64,000 bases of DNA from positions 1-64,000 of the forward strand of contig DKQT01000018.1 in NCBI GenBank assembly GCA_002471845.1. The letters are read 5' to 3'. The notes beneath the pieces are model-generated. The model was not told the DNA's origin. It saw only the letters and a list, made by a program, of their open reading frames with translations, and made no database searches. The position numbers were made by a program, and so were the translations under genes. The stretch comes from Fidelibacterota bacterium UBA7301. Lineage in GTDB: Bacteria; Fidelibacterota; Marinisomatia; Marinisomatales; TCS55. Shown in pieces: positions 52,021 through 61,050 of the stretch (position 1 is its first letter; each line of letters starts with the position of its first letter).

Positions 52021-54993
52021 ATGAAAAAGACATTATTAATATTTATTCCTTTTCTTTCTCTCATTGGACAATCGATCACGACTAATCAACTTGATCAATT
52101 AACTTTTCGTAATATTGGTCCATCTGTTGCTGGTGGGAGAATACATGATGTAGAAGTGGTACCAGGTAAACTCGGGATTATGTTCATTGCGTCAGCCTCA
52201 GGCGGGATATGGAAATCCTTAAATAAAGGTACGACCTGGAAACCTGTGTTTGACCATGAGGTCGTATCCACCTTTGGTGACTTAGCTATTTCAATATCAG
52301 ATCCAAATGTGATTTATGCCGGCACGGGTGAACAGCAGAACCGACAAAGTACTTCCTGGGGGAATGGGATGTATAAATCAACGAATATGGGGGAAATATG
52401 GACATCAATCGGGTTAGAAAAGACCTACCACATCGGGAAAGTGATCGTCCATCCGAAAAATCCCAATATTATTTATGTAGCGGCCTTGGGCAACCTTTGG
52501 AAGGAGTCTGAAGAACGGGGTGTGTATAAATCATCCAATGGTGGAAAAAGTTGGCAGAAAGTCCTATTCATTGATGGCGTGACAGGGGTTGTGGATATGG
52601 CCATGGATAAAAATGATCCGAATGTTATTTACGCGGCTGCTTACCAACGAATGCGAAAAGTATGGGGCTTTAACGGGGGCGGACCGGGAAGTGGGATTTA
52701 TAAAACAACGGACGGGGGCAAAACATGGAAAGAATCGACAAAAGGATTACCCCCCGGTGATTTGGGGCGAATCGGCCTGGCCACCTCCCGAACCCGATCT
52801 AATGTGGTCTATGCTACCATAGAGCACACGGATTCCAGCGGGTTTTACCGCAGTAGGGACGGAGGTGCATCCTGGAAAAGGATGAATAAACTGAATCCCC
52901 GTCCTATGTACTACAGCCACATCCACGTGGATCCTCAAAATGATGATATTGTCTATATGCTGGCCACGGAATTTTACCGGACTGAAGATATGGGCATAAC
53001 ATTCCACCAAATGCCCACACGCCCCACTTATGATGTGGGTGTTCACAGTGACCATCATACCATGTGGATTAATCCTAAGAATTCAAACCATTTCTTCCTG
53101 GCCGGGGATGCGGGCCTCCATGAAAGCTGGGATAGGGGTAACACCTACAATCGGCTGAACAATATGCCTATTGGCCAATTTTACGGCATTGGGGTGGATA
53201 TGGATGTCCCTTACAATATTTACGGCGGTATGCAGGATAACCATTCCTGGATGGGTCCTAGCACAACCCGCCATTGGCTGGGCATCCTGGCTGATGATTG
53301 GAAGCAGGTCGGTTTCGGGGATGGTATGTATCAGCAGCCGGACCCCAATTCGGACATCCTTTATAATGCATCCCAAAACGGGAATATAATTCGAGTCGAT
53401 AGGAAAACTGGGAATATGTTAGGCCTTAAACCATTCCCGGAAGATCCTGATGAAAAGTACCGTTTCGATTGGGTTACTCCTCTAGCTATATCCAAACACA
53501 GTTCAAAAAAGGTATTCTTAGGCGGGAATAGGCTATTCATTAGTGATAACCGGGGACTTTCATGGGAGCAGTCAAAAGACCTTTCAACAAATATGAACCG
53601 GGATTCACTAAAGATCATGGATGTCCTCGGCGGAGATATTAAAATTTCCAAAAATGATGGCACCTCATCCTATGGTGAAATCACTTCCATTTCTGAATCA
53701 CCATTGTGGCACCGCGTGCTCTGGGTTGGCACAGATGACGGCAATGTGCAGCTCTCAAGGGACGGGGGCAGAAAATGGACTGAAGTCAGTAAGAATATCA
53801 CCGATCTTCCCACGGGATCCTATGTGAGTAGGGTATTGGCATCCGGGAGTAAAAGAAGTTCGGCCTATGCAACCTTTGATCGCCACCGTGAAGGAGATTG
53901 GAAGCCCTATGTTTACCGGACAGAAGACTATGGGAAATCTTGGGTAAAGCTCACCAATGGTCTTCCGTTGGGGTCGGTGAATGTGATCATTGAACATCCC
54001 GATGATCCTTTAGTTCTATTTTTAGGGACTGAACATGCGGTTTTTGTTTCTTTCAACTCAGGAGAGAATTGGGTGAATTTTCAATCCAACCTGCCAACGA
54101 CCTTATATGATGATATGCTCATCCATCCCCGTGAGAAAGATCTTGTTCTGGGAACCCACGGCAGAAGCTTCTGGGTCCTGGATGATACAACACCTTTGGC
54201 TGAATGGCGTCATGCAGCCGGCAAACCAGTCCATGTTTTTTCGGTTAGCCCCGCATCCTTGTTTGATTATTGGAAGGATACATCTTACCGTGCCCAGGAA
54301 GAATGGGCCGGGGAGAATCGTCGCTATGGGGCCATAATCAGTTTCGTGGTGAATGCGAATACAGATTCAGCCGTGATTACCATCAAACGCAGGAAGGATG
54401 AAATTGTCCGCAGGTATAATGTTGCTGTGGAAAAAGGTGTGATCCAGCGTATGGTTTGGGATTTGAAACATTCACCGCCTTCATTCAAAAAAAGTGATCA
54501 GAAGACAGAAGGTTTGGTCAAGCCAAAGCCGGAAGATATTTTACCCCGGCCCGCCCAAAACCTCGATCCTGAAGGTCCGTCCGTTTCTCCTGGTGTTTAC
54601 ACCGTTTCAGTGATGGCCGGTGATTATTATTCAGAACAGAGCATTCGGGTGAACCCAGATCCCCTACTAAACCTAAAAGTGGGGGATTATCGACAAAGGG
54701 AGAAATTCCTCCTAAAGGTGATGGCGATCCATGAAGCCGCTTATGCATTAAATGAAAACTTAAAATCGGAAATTGATACATTGAAAAAATCTTTGGATGA
54801 AGAAGATGAAAAACTTAAAGCGGTGCAGGCAAAACAGAAAAAAATGAATGGGGTTTTGTCAAGTGCCATGCGCTTGGGAAGAGATCTCCAGGGCGGTGGT
54901 GTCCGCCAGGGATCATTTTTACTTCCAACCAAGACCCACCGCGATCGCTTCGCTCGGCTCCAGCGATCCTGGAATGAAATGAAGGGTGAATAG
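52021..54993 (+). CDS. Exported sortilin/VPS10-like Asp-box beta-propeller protein
   Basis: The 990-residue product has a short signal peptide (MKKTLLIFIPFLSLIGQS) and about eleven Asp-box motifs of the S-x-D-x-G-x-x-W type. Examples are SLNKGTTW, SSNGGKSW, TTDGGKTW, SRDGGASW, SDNRGLSW, SRDGGRKW and TEDYGKSW, spread over residues 60-710, indicating one or two beta propellers. The C-terminal part (700-990) has a different fold and a charged helical segment (LKSEIDTLKKSLDEEDEKLK, about 905-925). Family members in marine FCB bacteria are annotated as glycosyl hydrolases, but Asp boxes are structural and no catalytic residues can be assigned. It is probably co-transcribed with the SLC13 gene, nine bases downstream. 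Confidence 0.83.
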   Translation: MKKTLLIFIPFLSLIGQSITTNQLDQLTFRNIGPSVAGGRIHDVEVVPGKLGIMFIASASGGIWKSLNKGTTWKPVFDHEVVSTFGDLAISISDPNVIYAGTGEQQNRQSTSWGNGMYKSTNMGEIWTSIGLEKTYHIGKVIVHPKNPNIIYVAALGNLWKESEERGVYKSSNGGKSWQKVLFIDGVTGVVDMAMDKNDPNVIYAAAYQRMRKVWGFNGGGPGSGIYKTTDGGKTWKESTKGLPPGDLGRIGLATSRTRSNVVYATIEHTDSSGFYRSRDGGASWKRMNKLNPRPMYYSHIHVDPQNDDIVYMLATEFYRTEDMGITFHQMPTRPTYDVGVHSDHHTMWINPKNSNHFFLAGDAGLHESWDRGNTYNRLNNMPIGQFYGIGVDMDVPYNIYGGMQDNHSWMGPSTTRHWLGILADDWKQVGFGDGMYQQPDPNSDILYNASQNGNIIRVDRKTGNMLGLKPFPEDPDEKYRFDWVTPLAISKHSSKKVFLGGNRLFISDNRGLSWEQSKDLSTNMNRDSLKIMDVLGGDIKISKNDGTSSYGEITSISESPLWHRVLWVGTDDGNVQLSRDGGRKWTEVSKNITDLPTGSYVSRVLASGSKRSSAYATFDRHREGDWKPYVYRTEDYGKSWVKLTNGLPLGSVNVIIEHPDDPLVLFLGTEHAVFVSFNSGENWVNFQSNLPTTLYDDMLIHPREKDLVLGTHGRSFWVLDDTTPLAEWRHAAGKPVHVFSVSPASLFDYWKDTSYRAQEEWAGENRRYGAIISFVVNANTDSAVITIKRRKDEIVRRYNVAVEKGVIQRMVWDLKHSPPSFKKSDQKTEGLVKPKPEDILPRPAQNLDPEGPSVSPGVYTVSVMAGDYYSEQSIRVNPDPLLNLKVGDYRQREKFLLKVMAIHEAAYALNENLKSEIDTLKKSLDEEDEKLKAVQAKQKKMNGVLSSAMRLGRDLQGGGVRQGSFLLPTKTHRDRFARLQRSWNEMKGE

Positions 54994-55001
54994 AAATAAG
55001 A

Positions 55002-56348
55002 ATGTCTGATCTTTCTTTGGGTAAAAAATTGGTGATCATTCTCGCCTGGAGCGCCGTGAGCTTCCTGGTCGGGAATAATATTGTTGATGCATCCATAACA
55101 CAGAAAGGTATTGGGATATTATTGGTTTGTGCCGGTTTATGGATGACGGAGATCATCCCCTTGCCGGTGACGGCTTTGCTGGTGCCGGTCTTAGCATATT
55201 TTGTCGGAATCCTAGAGCCAAAAGCAGCTATGGCGCCTTTTTCAAACACGATTATTTTCCTTTTCATGGGTGGTTTTACCCTTGCCGCATTATTGAATAA
55301 ATACCGGATCGATAAATGGTTGGCCCAATATGTTATTAACTTAGGGCAGGGCAGACTGTGGCTATCTACCATAGGATTTTTTGCTGTGGTCAGTTTTTTA
55401 TCTATGTGGATGAGTAATACAGCAACGACGGCTATGATGTTGCCTATTGCTTTAGCATTGGTCGATGACCGATTTCCCAGAATGCGAACGTTTATTGTAT
55501 TGGGGACAGCATATGCTGCCAATATCGGCGGATTGGCTACAGCTGTAGGATCGCCTCCAAACGGGATAGCTGTGGCTGCATTGGATATTGACTTTTTCAC
55601 ATGGTTCAAAGTGGGATTCCCTTCTACAGTAATGATGTTTCCCTTTGTCATTATTGCCCTTCGGTTGGTCGTTCAGCCCGAATCAGATGCCCAATTAAAT
55701 CGATTGCAGAGTTCCGATGAAAAAATGGATTGGTCCTCCCGAGCGAAAGGGAGTGTCGGGTTATTTGTATTTACCGTAGTATGTTGGATATTCTCCAGTA
55801 AATTCAATCAATTGTTTGGGGTAATTCAGTTCGATCGCATGATCGCAATTCTTATTACCGCTTTGGCACCGGCCCTTGGTTTAATATCATGGAAAGAATT
55901 GGAGGATAGAATTCAATGGGGTATACTGCTCTTATTTGGTGGCGGCCTTTGTTTATCTGTTATCTTGACAAAAACAGGAACAACAAAATGGTTGGCCACT
56001 GCCATTCTTGATTCCATTGCTGGTGCGCCGGAATGGTTAATTATCATGGTCTGTATTGGTTTTATGATTTTCTTGACAGAATTGGCATCTAATACGGGAT
56101 CAGCAGCAATTTTGATTCCAGTCATGATGGCATTGGCGGATCAATTTAGTCCTGCCATGACCTATGCCCTTGTATTTGGCATTGGTGTTGCGGCTACTTG
56201 TGCCTTTATGTTACCCGTAGCTACCCCGCCGAATGCATTGGTTTTCGGTACCGGATTTATTAAACAGAAGCAAATGCTCCGCGCTGGGCTTTTGCTGAAT
56301 ATCATTGGGATATTTGTTGTATTTACATCCGTGAGTTTATTTGCATAA
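55002..56348 (+). CDS. SLC13/DASS-family sodium-coupled anion transporter
   Basis: The 448-residue membrane protein has about 11-12 hydrophobic segments and the two SNT motifs that bind sodium and the substrate carboxylate (WMSNTATTAMMLPIALAL, residues 138-140; LASNTGSAAILIPVMMAL, residues 363-365). Members import succinate, citrate, other di- or tricarboxylates, or sulfate. It begins nine bases after the Asp-box gene and ends four bases before the formylglutamate-hydrolase-like gene. That invites a role in the uptake of a carboxylate released in the periplasm. Substrate choice is inference. Confidence 0.9.
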   Translation: MSDLSLGKKLVIILAWSAVSFLVGNNIVDASITQKGIGILLVCAGLWMTEIIPLPVTALLVPVLAYFVGILEPKAAMAPFSNTIIFLFMGGFTLAALLNKYRIDKWLAQYVINLGQGRLWLSTIGFFAVVSFLSMWMSNTATTAMMLPIALALVDDRFPRMRTFIVLGTAYAANIGGLATAVGSPPNGIAVAALDIDFFTWFKVGFPSTVMMFPFVIIALRLVVQPESDAQLNRLQSSDEKMDWSSRAKGSVGLFVFTVVCWIFSSKFNQLFGVIQFDRMIAILITALAPALGLISWKELEDRIQWGILLLFGGGLCLSVILTKTGTTKWLATAILDSIAGAPEWLIIMVCIGFMIFLTELASNTGSAAILIPVMMALADQFSPAMTYALVFGIGVAATCAFMLPVATPPNALVFGTGFIKQKQMLRAGLLLNIIGIFVVFTSVSLFA

Positions 56349-56352
56349 CGTG

Positions 56353-57360
56353 ATGACGTTTTCAAGACAAAGGTGGCTCTTTCTCATTATAATTTTACCC
56401 GTTACGGTCATCATTGGATGTGAGGATTCAGAAAAAACACCTGAGGAAACGGTTGTTCCCCAAGACACCACAACCAAACAGGATACTTTTCCATCCTTGG
56501 GGCATGATGGTCCTTATTATCCCGATTCCGTTTATTATGGCAGGGAGAAATATGTTGAATACCACGCGGGGGATTTACCTATAATTCTATCAGCGCCCCA
56601 CGGCGGCCGGATTACACCTGATGAAATTCCTGACCGGTCTTATGGTACAACCGTAACAGATGATAATACATACGAATTAACCAAGACCGTTATGGATACA
56701 ATGGTCGCAAGGTTTGGCGGTCGGCCTCACGTGATCCTCTGTCGATTGAAACGGACAAAATTGGATGCAAACCGCGACAGTGTAGAAGCGGCTCAGGATG
56801 ATAAATATGCCCTACGGGCCTGGCAGGAGTATCATCATTATATTGGTGTTGCAAAAAAGAAGATTGAAACGGATTATGGGAGTGGTCTATTCTTAGATAT
56901 GCACGGCCATGGAAGGAATCCCGATGGATTCTATGATCTCAGAAATTGGTTGGGATATTTACTATCTGGAAGTGAATTAGATTTATCAGATGAGGTTTTG
57001 AATACTAATAGTATTAAAAATAAAACCAGCATCCGGGCCCTCGTGGATTCATCTTCCTATTCATTTATTGAGGTACTAAGAGGGGCAAACAGCTTTGGTG
57101 CAATATTAGATAGTCTAGGGTTTAAAAGTGTCCCCAGTGTGAATGATCCCGGACCTAACGGTATGCGCTATTTTTCTGGTGGATATAATACGGGCCGCCA
57201 CGGATCGAAGAACGGAGGAATGATCAGTGCAATTCAAGTGGAGGCCCCTAAACCAGGGATACGGGAGAATCAAACTACATGGTCAAAATTCTCATCAGCG
57301 TTTGTGTCAACAATATATATATATTACACAAGACACTTAAATCGTGACTTGAGTAATTAA
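56353..57360 (+). CDS. N-formylglutamate-amidohydrolase-like lipoprotein
   Basis: From ATG 56353 the product has 335 residues with a lipoprotein signal (VIIGC, Cys23), so it works outside the inner membrane. It contains the family motifs SAPHGG (80-85), LDANRD (137-142) and LDMHGHG (181-187), which correspond to the metal/substrate residues of N-formylglutamate deformylase (HutG-type, PF05013). Cytoplasmic HutG would be expected for histidine degradation, so a different or surface-located substrate is likely. GTG 56350 or TTG 56341 could also be the start. The gene ends tail-to-tail with the alpha/beta hydrolase, overlapping by four bases. Confidence 0.83.
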   Translation: MTFSRQRWLFLIIILPVTVIIGCEDSEKTPEETVVPQDTTTKQDTFPSLGHDGPYYPDSVYYGREKYVEYHAGDLPIILSAPHGGRITPDEIPDRSYGTTVTDDNTYELTKTVMDTMVARFGGRPHVILCRLKRTKLDANRDSVEAAQDDKYALRAWQEYHHYIGVAKKKIETDYGSGLFLDMHGHGRNPDGFYDLRNWLGYLLSGSELDLSDEVLNTNSIKNKTSIRALVDSSSYSFIEVLRGANSFGAILDSLGFKSVPSVNDPGPNGMRYFSGGYNTGRHGSKNGGMISAIQVEAPKPGIRENQTTWSKFSSAFVSTIYIYYTRHLNRDLSN

Positions 57361-58295
57361 TTTTTCAATATATCATAAAGTAATTTAGCCGCGGCAGGTG
57401 CCATCCCAAAGTTAGAGTGACCCACTTCCGGTACTGTAACTTTAGTCCATTTAAATTCTGTTTCCAGGGAATCCGCCATCGATTTGGCCTTGGTGTAAAA
57501 AGAATGTCCCCTTTCAAAACGGTGCTTCCCTTGGCGCATAGCTTCTTCGGTTTTTCTTAAGGACGAAGCGTTGGGGTCCGTATCATTTTCACCTAATAGA
57601 ATGACAAGATCTAAACCGAATTTAGGCTTCATTTTATCTTCAGTCATGGGGGAGTTTTTGAATCCATAGGGAAAAACTTCGCTGAAATCGGTCATGGTAT
57701 ACCATCCCGCGTTGGCGGCGATGAAAACATTCGCATTATGGGGTTGAGTAAAAAGTGCGAAGCGATGGACAAATTGGGAGCCGGCAGAGTGGCCATAAAT
57801 TCCGTAACGATCAACAGTTATTGCACCTTCTTGTTTTAAATATTCGAAGATCGGTTCAATTAGAGCAAATGTCCAGCGTGTGGAGTCAATTAAAATATTT
57901 CCGTCGTACATTCCGCCTAAATTATATCCCCCAGAGCCAGGAAACTGGTTTTCGTTAATTTCCGGACAAACAACCAGGAAATTGTATTCACGGGCTGGCT
58001 CAACCCAATCAATGCAATAATTATTCGCATCGCGGTTGGCTCCATGCATAACGAATACCACGGGGATGTTCTTTATAGTTGAATCGGGAAGGTAGGTATG
58101 AACAGTGATCGGTGTATCCGCGAGTGGTTTATATTGATCAAATGTGAATTTACCAATGCCTTGGGGAACAAGTTTTATTTCCTCATGGATTTCTTCATCA
58201 GGACTTGTGGGGCTGTTGTTACAGGCAATTATCAATAATGGGATTAGAAAAAATCGTAGGTTTTTGAACGAAATAGAGTGTAAAATAATTATCAT
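57357..58295 (-). CDS. Alpha/beta-hydrolase lipoprotein
   Basis: From ATG 58,295 the product has 312 residues with a lipoprotein signal (LLIIAC, Cys25). The alpha/beta-hydrolase catalytic elements are visible: the oxyanion-hole region FVMHGANRDANNYC (82-95), the nucleophile elbow GHSAG (Ser170), a likely acid in LLGENDTDPN and a His in VPEVGHSNFG. It resembles PHB-depolymerase or feruloyl-esterase-like secreted esterases, but the substrate is unknown. The frame continues upstream to 58,424, but the additional residues lack a signal peptide and would overlap the dgcN-like gene, so the later start is preferred. Confidence 0.83.
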   Translation of the reverse strand: MIIILHSISFKNLRFFLIPLLIIACNNSPTSPDEEIHEEIKLVPQGIGKFTFDQYKPLADTPITVHTYLPDSTIKNIPVVFVMHGANRDANNYCIDWVEPAREYNFLVVCPEINENQFPGSGGYNLGGMYDGNILIDSTRWTFALIEPIFEYLKQEGAITVDRYGIYGHSAGSQFVHRFALFTQPHNANVFIAANAGWYTMTDFSEVFPYGFKNSPMTEDKMKPKFGLDLVILLGENDTDPNASSLRKTEEAMRQGKHRFERGHSFYTKAKSMADSLETEFKWTKVTVPEVGHSNFGMAPAAAKLLYDILKN

Positions 58296-58385
58296 TTTGT
58301 TAATTTTCCGAGGGTTGTTGTAGGGTAAAATTACAATAATTGCTAAATAATATAAATTCAAATTTGCAAAACGATTAATCAATAA

Positions 58386-59426
58386 ATGAACGAAAACCAA
58401 AAAAGAATCGTCATCCTGTGCCATGATGCCTTTAATTATATCCTGAATAAAACAGGAAATATGCTGATACGATACCGCACCAACGAGGTAGTCGCAGTTA
58501 TAGATAAGACTAAAGCTGGAAAAACAGCCGAATCTGAGTTGGGTTATGGCGGAGATATTCCGGTAGTGGAAAATTTTGAATCATGCAATGGTGTGAAACC
58601 CGATACTTTGGTCATTGGCAATGCTTCCCAGGGAGGGTTTATCAGTACAGAATACCGGAAAGAAATTATTGCAGCCATCCAGTCTGGGTGTGACATAATA
58701 AGTGGAATGCATCAATTTTTAGGTGATGATCCTGAATTGTCAGAAATGGCGCAACAATATGGTGTAACTCTTACAGATCTAAGGCGACCGCCCAACCCGC
58801 CCAATTTCTCAAACGGATCTTGGCGAACACGTAAAGTACCTGTATTACTCATCGTTGGTACGGATTGTGATACAGGAAAAATGACCACCGGATGGGAGAT
58901 TACCCAGCGCTTGAAAAAGCGAGGGCGAAAAGTAGAATTCATTGGAACAGGGCAAACGGGAATTTTGCTCAGTGGTGCCGGCGTACCCATTGATGCGGTT
59001 ACAGCAGATTTTATGGCTGGTGAGATTGAACATGTTATTAATCAATGTCCCACCGATACAGAGTTAGTGGTGGTAGAAGGGCAAGGATCATTAACCAATC
59101 AATATTACGCTGGAGTAACGCTTGGATTACTCCATGGTGCCATGCCGGATTATATGATTATGACCCATGATCCGGGCCGCAAAGACGATGTGACGGATTT
59201 TCCAATTTCTTCTATGGGTCGTGTGATGGAATTGCATATCGGTCTTATGAAAAATTTTAAAGAATCTAAATTTCTTGGTATCAATTTATTAACCTTCAAA
59301 TTGACAGAAGAAGAAGCCAAAGCTGAAATGAGTAAAACCGAAAATGAATATGGTATTGCTTCAACAGATTTGATTCGATTTGGTGACTTAAATTTTATTG
59401 ATGCTATTGAGAAAGAATTGGGTTGA
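58386..59426 (+). CDS. dgcN: DUF1611 protein, DgcN-like (D-glutamate N-acetyltransferase)
   Basis: The 346-residue cytoplasmic protein has the two DUF1611 parts: an N-terminal Rossmann-like domain (residues 1-150) and a C-terminal P-loop domain with LIVGTDCDTGKMTTGWEI (residues 155-172), FIGTGQTGILLSGAGVPIDA and VVVEGQGSLTNQYYAG. A member of this family, DgcN, was reported in marine bacteria to N-acetylate D-glutamate as the first step of a D-glutamate catabolic pathway. DgcA, an enolase-superfamily racemase, acts next. A homologue of DgcA lies two genes downstream. The gene overlaps the following GGT-like gene by four bases (TTGA). The assignment is from family resemblance and context. Confidence 0.75.
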   Translation: MNENQKRIVILCHDAFNYILNKTGNMLIRYRTNEVVAVIDKTKAGKTAESELGYGGDIPVVENFESCNGVKPDTLVIGNASQGGFISTEYRKEIIAAIQSGCDIISGMHQFLGDDPELSEMAQQYGVTLTDLRRPPNPPNFSNGSWRTRKVPVLLIVGTDCDTGKMTTGWEITQRLKKRGRKVEFIGTGQTGILLSGAGVPIDAVTADFMAGEIEHVINQCPTDTELVVVEGQGSLTNQYYAGVTLGLLHGAMPDYMIMTHDPGRKDDVTDFPISSMGRVMELHIGLMKNFKESKFLGINLLTFKLTEEEAKAEMSKTENEYGIASTDLIRFGDLNFIDAIEKELG

Positions 59427-61048
59427 TCAAAAAATCATACTATTTAATCTTTTTGTTATGGTTTGGATGTACCCGTCTTTCCACCACCACTGAACTCGGA
59501 TACCCTGAATCTAGACAAAAAGTTCGACAGTCTAAAAACGGTGTAGTTGTCACTGGTCATCCTCTGGCCACAAATGCCGGGGTTGAAATGCTGTCGAGAG
59601 GAGGTAACGCCGTGGATGCTGCAATAGCTGCTGCTTTTACACTGGCAGTTGTGGAGCCCTCCATGAGTGGTATCGGCGGGCGAACCCAAATACTGATTTA
59701 TTCTTCTGAAACTGGCTTTCATGGTATCGATGGCACTACAGCCGCGCCCAGCGATTATGACTACGAGAATGCGCCCAAAAAACGATATGGATATCCCTCC
59801 ATAGGCGTGCCCGGTGTTGTGAAAGGGTTAACCAAAGCATTATCTGAGCACGGCTCTCTTTCCAGGATTGCCGTTATGAGTCCCGCCATTGAAATCGCCG
59901 ATAAGGGACATTCATTGATTCCGGGTGAAGCCATCCGGTTAGCTTTAGTGAATGAACAGTTAAAAGAGTTTGAAGGGTCGCGCCAGCATTTTTTAAACAA
60001 AGATGGGTCACCCCTCGTGCCGGGCGAATGGTTCGTTCAAAAAGATTTGGCAAAAGTATTAAAAGCTGTGGCAATAGAAGGTCCGGACGTATTTTATTCC
60101 GGTAGGATTGCAGAAAAACTTGTGGCTGATAACAAAGCCAATGGGGGTGTACTCAGTATGAAAGCAATGGCCGAATACGAAGCTAAAGATTCTCATATTG
60201 TTAAAGGCTCCTATCGAGGCAATGAACTCACAGCCTTGTGGATGCCTTCCTTTGGCGCCATTACGATTGAAGCGCTACAAATCTTAGAATCCCTTTCTGA
60301 TGATCTATCGGGTAATCAGACGTGGGGTGAAAATGTATTTCACGCTATCGAAGCCGCCTACCTGGATCGCCGGGAACAAAAGTCATTGTCCGATGCAGAT
60401 CGCCTAACATCTAAAGATTGGGCCAAAAAGCGAGCGACTGAGGTCCATAATGAACAAGTATTTTTGGATTGGAACTCACTCCCGGAATCCTACACAGCGC
60501 CCATGGGGCATACAACCCATCTCACCGTTGTGGATAAAAATGGTATGATCGTTTCCTTAACACAAACGGTAGGCACCATAATGGGTTCTAAAGTAGCCAC
60601 GCCGGGATTGGGGTTTGTTTATGCCCAAACGCTGGGCGGATATTTAGGTGAAGTGAAGGGGGGAGATAGAGCGCCGTCCCACATTTCACCCATTATTGTT
60701 TCAAAAGATGAAAATCCGATTTTGGCACTAGGTGCCGCAGGCGGTTCTCGGATTCCATCATCCATTGTGGCAGTGATCAGTCGTGTGATTGATCAGGATC
60801 AGTCCCTGGAGAACGCTGTGGCATTGCCGAGAGTCCAGCCCACAAAAGATGGTGTGGATATTGAATTTACCGGTCCAAATGGCTTCACGTTATCAGACAG
60901 TACTTATTTTGCATCATTGGGTCATATGGTTACTGTCCAGCGCCAAAAAGCGCGGTTCGGCCGCGTTCATGCCGTCATGAAAAGTGAAAATGGTTGGGTT
61001 GGTGTGGCGGATCCCGATTGGGAAGGCAGCGCAGGTTCGCCTAAATAA
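59423..61048 (+). CDS. Gamma-glutamyltransferase-like Ntn-hydrolase lipoprotein
   Basis: The 541-residue protein starts at TTG 59423 and has a lipoprotein signal (LLWFGC, Cys16). It belongs to the gamma-glutamyltransferase (GGT) family. The self-processing and nucleophile site is GHTTHLTVVD with Thr364 in the place of E. coli Thr391, and GNAVDAAIAAAFTLAVVEPS and AGGSRIPSSI are typical. Canonical GGT reads IDFREMAP, with Arg114 binding the alpha-carboxylate of the gamma-glutamyl group. Here the equivalent segment is IDGTTAAP, without Arg. The SSM element is replaced by SHI (APSHISPIIV). Substrate preference is therefore probably altered. It sits in an operon with DgcN- and DgcA/epimerase-like genes. 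Confidence 0.87.
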   Translation: MIKKSYYLIFLLWFGCTRLSTTTELGYPESRQKVRQSKNGVVVTGHPLATNAGVEMLSRGGNAVDAAIAAAFTLAVVEPSMSGIGGRTQILIYSSETGFHGIDGTTAAPSDYDYENAPKKRYGYPSIGVPGVVKGLTKALSEHGSLSRIAVMSPAIEIADKGHSLIPGEAIRLALVNEQLKEFEGSRQHFLNKDGSPLVPGEWFVQKDLAKVLKAVAIEGPDVFYSGRIAEKLVADNKANGGVLSMKAMAEYEAKDSHIVKGSYRGNELTALWMPSFGAITIEALQILESLSDDLSGNQTWGENVFHAIEAAYLDRREQKSLSDADRLTSKDWAKKRATEVHNEQVFLDWNSLPESYTAPMGHTTHLTVVDKNGMIVSLTQTVGTIMGSKVATPGLGFVYAQTLGGYLGEVKGGDRAPSHISPIIVSKDENPILALGAAGGSRIPSSIVAVISRVIDQDQSLENAVALPRVQPTKDGVDIEFTGPNGFTLSDSTYFASLGHMVTVQRQKARFGRVHAVMKSENGWVGVADPDWEGSAGSPK

Positions 61049-61050
61049 AA

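Noticed and set aside
54815..55651. 278-residue open frame on the minus strand
   Set aside because: It lies entirely antisense to the end of the Asp-box gene and the SLC13 transporter and has no protein-like pattern; it is a shadow of those genes.
58296..58424. N-terminal extension of the alpha/beta hydrolase to ATG 58,424
   Set aside because: The extra 43 residues precede a good lipoprotein signal and overlap the divergent dgcN-like gene; the start at 58,295 is better.
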